A stretch of 64,000 nucleotides of DNA from Chromatiales bacterium (ex Bugula neritina AB1) (GTDB lineage: Bacteria; Pseudomonadota; Gammaproteobacteria; Granulosicoccales; Granulosicoccaceae). Under the pieces are notes generated by a model that saw only the letters and a program-made list of their open reading frames with translations, had not been told where the DNA came from and did not search any database. How positions within the stretch are numbered: position 1 is the first letter of the stretch; the number at the start of each line of letters is the position of its first letter. The position numbers and the translations under genes were made by a program. The stretch covers positions 42,173 through 106,172 of the forward strand of contig MDLA01000129.1 of the NCBI GenBank assembly GCA_001730015.1. Reading direction: 5' to 3'. Below, piece after piece: positions 57,055 through 64,000 of the stretch.

Positions 57055-58008
57055 CTATGCAGCACTGCTTTTCCGGTAATTACCGGGAGAAACACCTGAC
57101 AGCTGCTGCCACACTCGCCTCAGGCTGCGCTCATCACTGAACCCGCAACGTTCCGCAATCCTGTTTAAATCCAGTTCAGTCTGGGTCAGCAGCTGTTTGC
57201 TCAGTTCAAGCCGCGCCCGTCGTATATATTCCTGCACCTTAATACCGGTGGCTTGCTCAAAGCGGCGTCTGAACTGACGTTCACTCAGGCAAGCTACTTC
57301 AGCTAACACAGACAATCGCCACTTATAGCCCGGATCCCCCGTAATCTGATCCTGAATGTCATGTATTTTCTGCTCTATATGATTCCGGTGCTGTAGCCAG
57401 AAACTCAATGTATCCGAGTCACCCCGTCGCCGCTGATACACCACCATATCACGGGCCACAGCCTGCGCCACTGCCGCACCCCAGCGTTGTGCTACCAGAT
57501 GCAAACTCAAATCTATACCCGTACTGATTCCAGCGCTGGTCAGGTACCGGCCGTCCTCAACAAACAATCTGTTTTCCCGTACCATTGCACCCCTGGCGAG
57601 GGACTGCAGCTGATCAACCAGGTCGTGATGGGTAGTACACCGCACTCCCTCCAGCAAACCAGCGCGAGCCAGTAACAGAGAGCCCGAACATACGGCTGCA
57701 ACGCGGCTATACATTTGCGACATACCTTTGAGCCAGCCAACAGTTGCGTCAAGATCACCACTGAGCAATTGCTCAGCCATCCGGAAACTACCCACCACGA
57801 CTAACCAGGTATTTTCTGCAACCGTACCCGGTAGCGGTTCGAAATGCGTCAGTGACAACCCCTGCGCCGCAGACAGCACCGGCACCGAACTGATATAGCA
57901 CAAACTGCAGTTCAGCTTCGGACTGGCAAATACCTGAGCCGGTCCAGCCAGATCAAGCAGATGAACATTCGGCGCAACCAGTATGTGAATACTCTGTTCA
58001 GTAGTCAT
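57055..58008 (-). CDS. GlxA-family transcriptional regulator (DJ-1/PfpI plus AraC)
   Basis: This 317-residue regulator has an N-terminal DJ-1/PfpI-like sensing domain (IHILVAPNVHLLDLAGPAQVF, AAVCSGSLLLARAG) and a C-terminal AraC-type pair of helix-turn-helix motifs (SVLAEVACLSERQFRRRFE, RIAERCGFSDERSLRRVW). The ATG at 58008 is chosen over one 36 bases earlier. It lies 89 bases after the isochorismatase-like gene on the same strand, a common pairing, so it probably controls that hydrolase and itself. Effector unknown. Confidence 0.91.
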   Translation of the reverse strand: MTTEQSIHILVAPNVHLLDLAGPAQVFASPKLNCSLCYISSVPVLSAAQGLSLTHFEPLPGTVAENTWLVVVGSFRMAEQLLSGDLDATVGWLKGMSQMYSRVAAVCSGSLLLARAGLLEGVRCTTHHDLVDQLQSLARGAMVRENRLFVEDGRYLTSAGISTGIDLSLHLVAQRWGAAVAQAVARDMVVYQRRRGDSDTLSFWLQHRNHIEQKIHDIQDQITGDPGYKWRLSVLAEVACLSERQFRRRFEQATGIKVQEYIRRARLELSKQLLTQTELDLNRIAERCGFSDERSLRRVWQQLSGVSPGNYRKSSAA

Positions 58009-58097
58009 TTTTACAGGACAATGTCGATTTCCCCGGCCAGACACTATATCGCATTCGATGTCGACTGAGCATTATGCTCAAACCTTCGTGTTGAAGG

Positions 58098-58856
58098 CTA
58101 CGGTAATGACCGCACCCCGGCTTGCTGCACAATGAGTCGATCAAAATAAAGACGGTCCAGATGACTGGCAACCGGATCTGACGTGAATCCTGAACTGCAG
58201 TGGCTATTGCAAAAACCTACCTGATAGCCGCGATATTCCGTAAGCGAGTCACTTGCGAGCATTTTCCCTGAGCGAGGGCAATGCCGATTGAGGGTCCCTC
58301 GCTCCGGAACCAGTGCAAAGTTATCAAATGTCTGCACAACAGCAAATCGATGTTGCAGAACGGTTGCCGTGTGCAATTTTATATCGATCGCCGGTACAGG
58401 ATCTCCTGCCGCATTGCTCATGGCGAAGGTGTGGGTGGCGTCAAGAATAAAATCAACTTCAAACCCTGCATCACTGGCAAAGCGTGCCGTCGTCTCACAG
58501 CACTGTTCAGTGCGAATGCCACTGACAACCAAATGACTAATTCCTCGCTGTACCAGCCAGGGCTGCAACCCTGACTCACTTAATGCGTTATGTACACGCT
58601 TATAAAAAACCGGATCACCGGCCTGGCGGTCAACCCAATCCATCGGCTCAACAAAGCCACTATCAATTGAAAATACCCCCCTTCCGGTGTGGTACACAAA
58701 CACAACCGGCCAACCGAGTGCACGCGCGTGTGCAATTAGTGCGTTCTGGGCAAACTGATAATCCTGCAAGCTATCTTCGCTCCAAAACGGCATTTCTTCA
58801 AAGGATCGCTGAACATCGATCACCAGCAAAGCAGTATTAATTGTGGAGTTGCTCAT
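58098..58856 (-). CDS. Isochorismatase-like cysteine hydrolase with C-terminal YHS-like zinc region
   Basis: The N-terminal domain (1-190) is an isochorismatase-family amidase or nicotinamidase-like hydrolase: ALLVIDVQRSF with the Asp, YKRVHNAL with the Lys, and SGIRTEQCCETTARFASDAG with the nucleophile Cys. The last 60 residues (RHCPRSGKMLASDSL, EYRGYQVGFCNSHCSSGF) look like a YHS/TRASH metal-binding domain, an unusual addition. The ATG at 58856 is preferred; upstream in-frame ATGs lack ribosome sites. Substrate is unknown. The neighbouring GlxA regulator agrees with this assignment. Confidence 0.87.
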   Translation of the reverse strand: MSNSTINTALLVIDVQRSFEEMPFWSEDSLQDYQFAQNALIAHARALGWPVVFVYHTGRGVFSIDSGFVEPMDWVDRQAGDPVFYKRVHNALSESGLQPWLVQRGISHLVVSGIRTEQCCETTARFASDAGFEVDFILDATHTFAMSNAAGDPVPAIDIKLHTATVLQHRFAVVQTFDNFALVPERGTLNRHCPRSGKMLASDSLTEYRGYQVGFCNSHCSSGFTSDPVASHLDRLYFDRLIVQQAGVRSLP

Positions 58857-59169
58857 CTCTGTCTCTTGTGTTTCAGGGGAAGTCATGATGGTCAGATCAC
58901 CGCAATCGGACCACCACTGACGAGACAAAGACCGGACGGAATCGGCCATCGAACGCATTTTCGGTAACACTATTTCCAGGTGAACGAGAGCCGCTTCACT
59001 CACAAAGTTCATGAAAAGTAATAATAACGAATCCTATGAAAAACTCTTTTCTTAATGGCAGCTAGACCATTTTCGGCAGTGGTCAAGTAATTAGCCTTGA
59101 AACCGTGAATCCGGCCTGATTATTGGAAGCGATTTCGGGAGTTATGTCACAAAACCAATCTGTACACGG
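58857..59169. other. Intergenic region between divergent genes
   Basis: No gene or RNA is recognised here. It must contain promoters for the minus-strand hydrolase and the plus-strand surface protein. In-frame upstream codons of the hydrolase extend to 59012 but lack a start signal. Confidence 0.4.
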
Positions 59170-59979
59170 ATGTTTTCTGACGATCAATTTCCATTCGCAT
59201 TTAGAAATCGGCAGACAGTTTTGAAAACCTCATATCCAGAACCGCGCGTTTTTCCACCAGCTCAATTGTTTTTTATCTCGCTGGTTCTTTTTTGCACTGT
59301 ATTTCTATCCACTGATACCTTCGGCAGCCAGACTCAGCTACGTGGTCTGGCATCGGTAGCGACTCACAATGACCCCGCCTATGCCCCTGAGTTAATCATT
59401 CTGGACAGTGGTATAGAAGAAAGCGAAAAGCTACTCGACGCATTGCTTTCTTCCGCGGCGCAAAAGCAATTTGATGTTTTGACCCTGGAACCGGATTCTA
59501 GCGGTACTCAGCAAATCACGACCTATTTAGGCCGATCATTGACGCGATATAGCGCATTACATGTGTTTTCTCATGGCACAGAAAACCAGGTTTATCTTGG
59601 TAGAACATCGCTCGGCCCGGACAATCTTCAAGCGCATGCCAGCACCCTGGCAAGCTGGCGAAACTCCCTTACCGCCGACGCCGACCTACTATTCTATGCT
59701 TGCGAGTTGGCCGCAAATGCCCATGGTCGGAGGTTTATAGATCGCATTAGCCTGTTAACCGGTGCAGATGTGGCGGCTTCAGACGACTTGACAGGCGTAG
59801 AGGTTCGAGGCGGTGACTGGGATCTTGAAGTTCACGCCGGGTCCATAGAAACCACCATGCTCACAGCGAGTCAATGGCAGGGAATTCTTATCGATAGCGA
59901 TTCCGATTCAATCGACAATTCCGTTGATCTGGATGATGACAACGATGGCATAACGGACACCAATGGAAGTCGGAGCTGA
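59170..59979 (+). pseudogene. DUF4347 surface protein, N-terminal part before a frameshift
   Basis: This part has an N-terminal signal or anchor (PPAQLFFISLVLFCTVFLST), then a DUF4347 domain (about 70-245) with ELIILDSGIEESEKLLDALL, LHVFSHGTENQVYLG and LLFYACELAANAHGR. It ends in the start of a repeat region (DSDSIDNSVDLDDDNDGITD). One extra base near 59962 (ACCAATGG where ACCATGG would stay in frame) shifts the frame into an early TGA. Restoring it joins the next entry as one extracellular protein. Confidence 0.8.
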
Positions 59980-62035
59980 TGCGGCCACGCCGGTGGATTC
60001 TGATCTCGATGGATCTCCGGACTACCAGGACGCCGACAGCGACGCCGATGAAATCCCCGATTCTATTGAAGCAGGCTCAGACCCACTCAACCCTGTCGAC
60101 ACAGATGCCAATGGAACCGCCGACTATCTCGATACAGACTCAGACGGAGACCTGATACCGGATACGCTGGAAGCCGGAATCGCTGCAACCGACCCGGTAG
60201 ATACCGATGCAGACGGCACAGCTGATTTTCGCGATATCGATAGCGACAACGACAGCATCAGCGATGCAGTTGAAGCCGGAGCCAGCCCCGTTAATCCGAC
60301 TGACACCAACAACAACGGCATCGCAGACTACCTCGACACCGACTCAGATTCCGATGGCATACCCGATTCACTGGAAGTCGGCCCCGATCCAGCCAGACCG
60401 CTGGATACAAACAGCAACGGCACGCCGGACTACCGCGATAGCGACAGCGACGGAGACGGCATCAACGATGCGATCGAAGCGGGCCCTGCACCTTTCAACC
60501 CGACTGATACCGACGAGGACAATATTGCTGATTACCTGGAAACCGACGCCGACAACGATGGAATTGCCGATGCTGTTGAAGTTGGCAGTGATACGCTTAA
60601 CCCTGCAGATAGCGACGCCGATGGCACACCCGACTACCAGGATCTAGACAGCGAAGGTGATGGGGTAAATGACGCAATAGAAGCCGGTAACGACCCGCTC
60701 AACCCGAGCGACACCGACAACGACGGCATTGCTGATTATCTTGAAACCGATGCCGATGGTGATGGTCTGCCCGACTCATTCGAAACCGCTGGCAATCCAG
60801 CCGATCCGGTCGACACAGATGCCGACGGTGCGCCGGACTTTCAGGACACTGACAGCGACGGCGACAGAATCAGCGATGCTATCGAAGCGGGTATCAACCC
60901 ACTTAATCCGATCGACACAGACGACGACGGCACCGCAGATTTCCTTGATACCGATGCCGATGGCGACACCATTCCAGACAGCATAGAAATCGGTACCGAC
61001 CCGACCACCCTGACAGATAACGATGGCGATGGCATTCCCGACTATCGCGATACCGACAGCGACAACGACGGCCTGGCCGACAACCTGGAAGGCGAAGCAG
61101 ATACCGATGCAGACGGGTCTCCGGATCTGCTCGATACCGATTCAGATGACGACGGTATATTCGACACGCTCGAATCCAATCGACCGGACGCAAATCTGGA
61201 CGGCTATGTTGATGATATAGAAGAGCCCGCCACACTAAATGACCAGCCGCTGGAAACAACGCAGATCAACAGTCGATTGTTGCAGGCAGACGGTAATGCA
61301 CCCTCAGATTCCGATAACGACGGACTCGCAGACTTTCGTGACTCCGACAGCGATAACGATGGCATAACCGATACCGTAGAGGCCTTTGGAACAGCTGCAG
61401 ACGCCAACAACGACGGCATTTTAGACAACTACAGCGACACCGACGGTGACGGCGTTAATGATGTGCTGCGCGAGGACCCCATTGCCCCGGCCGACACCGA
61501 TGGCGATGGCGATGGCCGCTATGACTCGCAGGACATCGACTCCGACGGCGATGGTATTCCCGATCTGGTCGAAACTGGCGGCACAGATATAGATGGTGAC
61601 GGCATGATTGACGATTTTGTGGATGAAGATAACAACGGTATTGATGACGGCGCGCAGGTTCTGCCAATTGACCGGTTCGATACCGATGGTGACAATATCC
61701 CTGACTATCAGGATCTGGATTCCGATAACGATGGAATAAGCGATCTGGTCGAGTCCGGCGGTGTTGATGCCGACGGAGATGGAATCGCCGACGAGCTTCT
61801 GGCCTATTCGTCGATACCTGATCTCGATGGTGACGGCATACCGGACTTTCTGGAAAATGGCGATGAAGAGCCGGAGACCGGAGCTGCGATAGTGGTACCG
61901 GGTGGTGGATGCAGTTTCGGCACCGTGCATCAAAGAATAGACCCGACACTACCTCTGCTGGCACTTCTAGCTATTGTGTGGGCACTGCGTCGGTCGGGGC
62001 GTCGGTCGGGGCGAAACAGGGCAGAAACCAGCTAG
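59963..62035 (+). pseudogene. Calcium-binding repeat region and C-terminal sorting signal of the DUF4347 protein, after a frameshift
   Basis: This frame continues the DUF4347 protein. It encodes thrombospondin-type-3-like repeats with the DxDxDGxxD pattern that binds calcium; ten are exactly 34 residues. After more irregular repeats, it ends CSFGTVHQRIDPTLPLLALLA followed by a basic tail, resembling a JDVT-CTERM or GlyGly-CTERM sorting signal. The first ATG in frame is at 59963, but a true start there is unlikely since it begins inside the repeat. It is probably one secreted, surface-attached protein. Its function is unknown. Confidence 0.8.
59990..61009. repeat. Ten 102-bp coding repeats (34-residue units)
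   Basis: Ten units of 34 codons follow each other with no length change, each with a Pro-x-Asp start and an Asp-rich D-x-D-S/A-D-x-D core and the E-A/V-G segment near the end. Nucleotide divergence between units is high, so they are ancient rather than a recent slippage array. Confidence 0.9.
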
Positions 62036-62057
62036 CTGCTGGTACCACAACACTATG

Positions 62058-62080
62058 CGATGGGCCCCTGTGGCCCATCG
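62058..62080. terminator. Hairpin between convergent genes
   Basis: CGATGGGCC and GGCCCATCG pair over 9 bp around CCTGT. It sits between the surface-protein stop and the end of the minus-strand HAD-type gene. The T-run is weak on either strand. Confidence 0.5.
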
Positions 62081-62096
62081 AGCAAGTAAATATATT

Positions 62097-62819
62097 TCAG
62101 GCCTGAACCTCTGCCTGATGCGCCAAAACCAGATCCATCATACTGTTGAAGCGGAAATTATACTCGGGCATCTCCCCCGGGTTCATCGTTGCACCAAAAC
62201 CCTCCTTCTCATGGCGGCGATAAATCCAGCAGTTAGCCAGACCGTGTTTATTAGCCGGCGCATGATCGTGAAACATACTCTCAGCAGTGTGCAGTATTTC
62301 GTGCTTTTCAATACCGTTTCGTTTCAGCGTTTCGATCATGTAGTCGAAATTCCGGTCCGCAGGCTTATAGCTGCCAATATCTTCAGCCGTGTAGACCCCG
62401 TCGAAATGGACATCCAGGCGAGCATTTGACCCCGAAAAGCTCAAATTATCGGTATTCGTCAGGACAATAAGTTTGTAGTGCTGCTTCAGGTATTTTACCG
62501 CCTCTGCGCTATCAGGGAACGCAGGCCATTGACGAACCGAAAGCCCATAGGCGACACACTCCTCCCACGTCACCTCAACACCCCATTCTTCAGCCAATCG
62601 CCGATACACCACCGGAAGTAATTCATAGTACTTTTTTGCCGGCGTCCAGCGTTGCGTAGTAGACTCATAATGGGCATGCGCCTCCAGGATTTCGTCGCGG
62701 GATAAGCCCCGGCTCACTCGATCCGTCAACGGCTTCAGAGCGGTAACCATACCACCCTCCCAATCGATCAGAGTTCCATACACATCAAACGTTAAGGCTT
62801 TGAAATCAGTTAAATTCAT
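62097..62819 (-). CDS. HAD-superfamily hydrolase, L-2-haloacid dehalogenase-like
   Basis: This 240-residue cytoplasmic enzyme has the HAD nucleophile Asp in FDVYGTLIDW, the Ser/Thr site in VLTNTDN and the Lys/Asp region DIGSYKPADRNFDYMIE. It belongs to the type II haloacid dehalogenase subgroup, which removes halogen from 2-haloacids by an Asp ester, but many members are phosphatases. Its ATG at 62819 overlaps that of the next gene on the other strand. Confidence 0.86.
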   Translation of the reverse strand: MNLTDFKALTFDVYGTLIDWEGGMVTALKPLTDRVSRGLSRDEILEAHAHYESTTQRWTPAKKYYELLPVVYRRLAEEWGVEVTWEECVAYGLSVRQWPAFPDSAEAVKYLKQHYKLIVLTNTDNLSFSGSNARLDVHFDGVYTAEDIGSYKPADRNFDYMIETLKRNGIEKHEILHTAESMFHDHAPANKHGLANCWIYRRHEKEGFGATMNPGEMPEYNFRFNSMMDLVLAHQAEVQA

Positions 62820-63504
62820 GAGTTATGACAGCAAACCAGATGAAGCCATATTAAATAACGTTGCGTGGTGCAATGCAATTGCCGACTCCCACGGTATTGC
62901 TACGCATAGGCAGAAATCAGTGTGGCATTGCGACCACCCGATGCCACCCTTTTACCCCAATATTATTACCCTGAGCAAAGATGCCCAAATTGATAAGCTG
63001 ATTAAAACCATTGACTCCCGACTAGCGCCCGGCTGGGGAATCAAAGACAGCTTTGGTAACCTCGACCTAAGCGGCAAAGGCTTTTCCCTGGCCTTCGACG
63101 CGAACTGGTATTGTCGAATTCCCAGCCCGATCACTAATCTCAAAAGCTCACTTGCAGTCAACGCAGTAAAGACTCAGTCCGATCTGGATCGCTGGGTCAA
63201 AGCCTGGGGCGAAGAACAAAGGATCTTTACTTCACCGCTACTTCAAAACACTGCAGTAGAATTGATACTTGCCGAACACAACGGCCGTGTAGTATCCGGC
63301 CTTGCGACAAACCAAAGCGGAAAATCCGTTGGCATTTCCAACGTGTTTGGTCTCCCGAATGGCATCCTTGATTGTGTAGCCGATGTAGCACGCCGTCATC
63401 CTGAAAAGGTACTTGTTGGATACGGAGACAAAGAAGAAATCGAAATTCTATCGACTATCGGGTTTAGAGAAATCGGGAATTTACGAGTGTGGCTGCGACG
63501 CTAA
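62818..63504 (+). CDS. Probable GNAT-family acetyltransferase
   Basis: This 228-residue protein keeps a GNAT-like C-terminal half: ISNVFGLPNGILDCVADVAR and NLRVWLRR. A clear acetyl-CoA loop (Q/RxxGxG/A) is not obvious, so this is a weak family guess. The start MSYDSKPDEAILNNVAWCNA precedes a conserved-looking NVAWC-like segment. Its ATG overlaps the ATG of the minus-strand HAD gene, as CATG, and no ribosome site can be seen there, so an upstream TTG at 62800 is another start candidate. Confidence 0.6.
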   Translation: MSYDSKPDEAILNNVAWCNAIADSHGIATHRQKSVWHCDHPMPPFYPNIITLSKDAQIDKLIKTIDSRLAPGWGIKDSFGNLDLSGKGFSLAFDANWYCRIPSPITNLKSSLAVNAVKTQSDLDRWVKAWGEEQRIFTSPLLQNTAVELILAEHNGRVVSGLATNQSGKSVGISNVFGLPNGILDCVADVARRHPEKVLVGYGDKEEIEILSTIGFREIGNLRVWLRR

Positions 63505-63957
63505 GTCTCCACTACTAGTCATTGCGGAAGAAGAAGAAGAAGGTGGTGGAGGAGGTGGAAGAAAAACATCGAACGCAGCAATCGTAAAAGTGCCGATAAA
63601 GTGCCTGGCAGACGCACCACCGCTTTATAAAAAAGTGATTCCCTATAAAAAAAACAGAAACACATATTTATATATATAAACTTCCACCAAAACCCGCCAC
63701 CCGCAATCATACCCTCCAAACATAAAACCACCAATCAATACAGTACCACAAGCAAACCAATCTATATCGTAGGGTGCGGTGAGAGGTGAGGCTGGGTAAG
63801 TATTAATGCGTTGTTCATTGTCGCCGAAAAACCGCGTTATATGCTGGTTAGAGCCCCGTATTTTTCGTATCCGAGCTCCCGGCGCTCACATTTTTCTCCG
63901 CACACGATTTGCCGTTTTATTTTTCGGGCCTTAAATCGCACTACAATAGCTGCTGTA
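63505..63957. other. Intergenic region with a purine-rich tract
   Basis: This 453-base stretch holds no gene I trust. It includes (GAA)5 at 63527-63541 and a largely purine run to about 63566, then an AT-rich part near 63650-63680 (ATATTTATATATATAAAC), which could be a promoter. The frame extending to 63679 on the plus strand is low-complexity and rejected. Confidence 0.4.
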
Positions 63958-64000
63958 ATGGCACAAAAATACGGGATAACTCTATTCGCCTTCTTGGTTT
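63958..64000 (+). CDS. Possible start of a gene truncated by the window edge
   Basis: An ATG at 63958 opens MAQKYGITLFAFLV to the end of the window. It resembles the start of a signal peptide or membrane helix. A TACAAT box at 63942-63947 is close upstream, but the fragment is too short to assign. Confidence 0.25.
   Translation, partial: MAQKYGITLFAFLV

Noticed and set aside
59963..62035. Repeat region as an independent gene from the ATG at 59963
   Set aside because: It would start mid-repeat, has no signal peptide, and overlaps the upstream frame in a way explained by one extra base.
63413..63679. Reading frame over the GAA/purine tract at the end
   Set aside because: Low-complexity poly-Glu/poly-Gly, overlaps the preceding gene and lacks family matches.

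Overview
The window is bacterial chromosomal DNA of about 50% GC. Coding density is high, operons are short, many genes touch or overlap at start and stop codons, and no phage or insertion-sequence genes are visible. The fused FadB next to FadA, the PotFGHI-type transporter, the MMPL/RND exporter and the GGDEF/EAL signalling protein suggest a heterotrophic gammaproteobacterium. The catabolic content (choline-sulfatase, sarcosine oxidase, Rieske amine oxygenase, sulfopyruvate decarboxylase, tripartite tricarboxylate transporter) suggests a marine one. The lineage is an inference from gene content only.

Layout. 1-11.0 kb: a 7Fe ferredoxin (cut by the window edge) divergent from a CaiB-type CoA-transferase coupled to hydantoinase A and B subunits, then a beta-oxidation block (acyl-CoA dehydrogenase, fadB, fadA). 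11.6-13.8 kb (minus): comD-comE sulfopyruvate decarboxylase followed by an FMN 2-hydroxyacid oxidase. 13.9-16.4 kb: a large RND/MMPL exporter. 16.7-26.2 kb: a cupin, a complete polyamine-type ABC importer, a Rieske oxygenase and a class III aminotransferase (all minus), divergent from a trimethylamine-dehydrogenase-like flavoprotein. This looks like an amine uptake and degradation locus. 26.5-31.0 kb: a very large c-di-GMP protein with a LacI-type sensor domain, interrupted by an amber codon. 31.0-36.1 kb: heterotetrameric sarcosine oxidase soxBDAG. 36.3-44.1 kb: an M20 amidohydrolase, a TauD/TfdA dioxygenase and a peptide-type ABC importer. 44.1-52.0 kb: choline-sulfatase, and a ROK regulator with a TctABC transporter and a metallophosphoesterase fused to an unknown C-terminal domain. 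52.0-55.3 kb: an amber-interrupted hydrolase-OsmC fusion, a rhodanese and a two-gene YeeE/YedE sulfur transporter. 55.3-64.0 kb: an enolase-superfamily racemase/epimerase, a GIY-YIG protein, a GlxA-type regulator with an isochorismatase-like hydrolase, a frameshifted DUF4347 surface protein with ten 34-residue calcium-binding repeats, a haloacid-dehalogenase-like hydrolase and a probable acetyltransferase.

Functional theme. Many genes import and degrade methylated or sulfonated nitrogen compounds: choline sulfate (BetC), sarcosine (SoxBDAG), quaternary or secondary amines (Rieske oxygenase, TMADH-like protein, enolase-superfamily epimerase) and sulfopyruvate or sulfolactate (ComDE plus oxidase). 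They are separate transcription units, not one island.

Most unusual signals: (1) a family of about 165-bp imperfect palindromes (two full copies and one terminal fragment) lying 3' of genes; (2) two otherwise intact genes each broken by one TAG where CAG would fit, plus a third broken by a one-base frameshift; (3) a TMADH homologue with an altered substrate pocket in an operon-like amine locus; (4) a comDE-hydroxyacid oxidase operon; (5) several unusual domain fusions.
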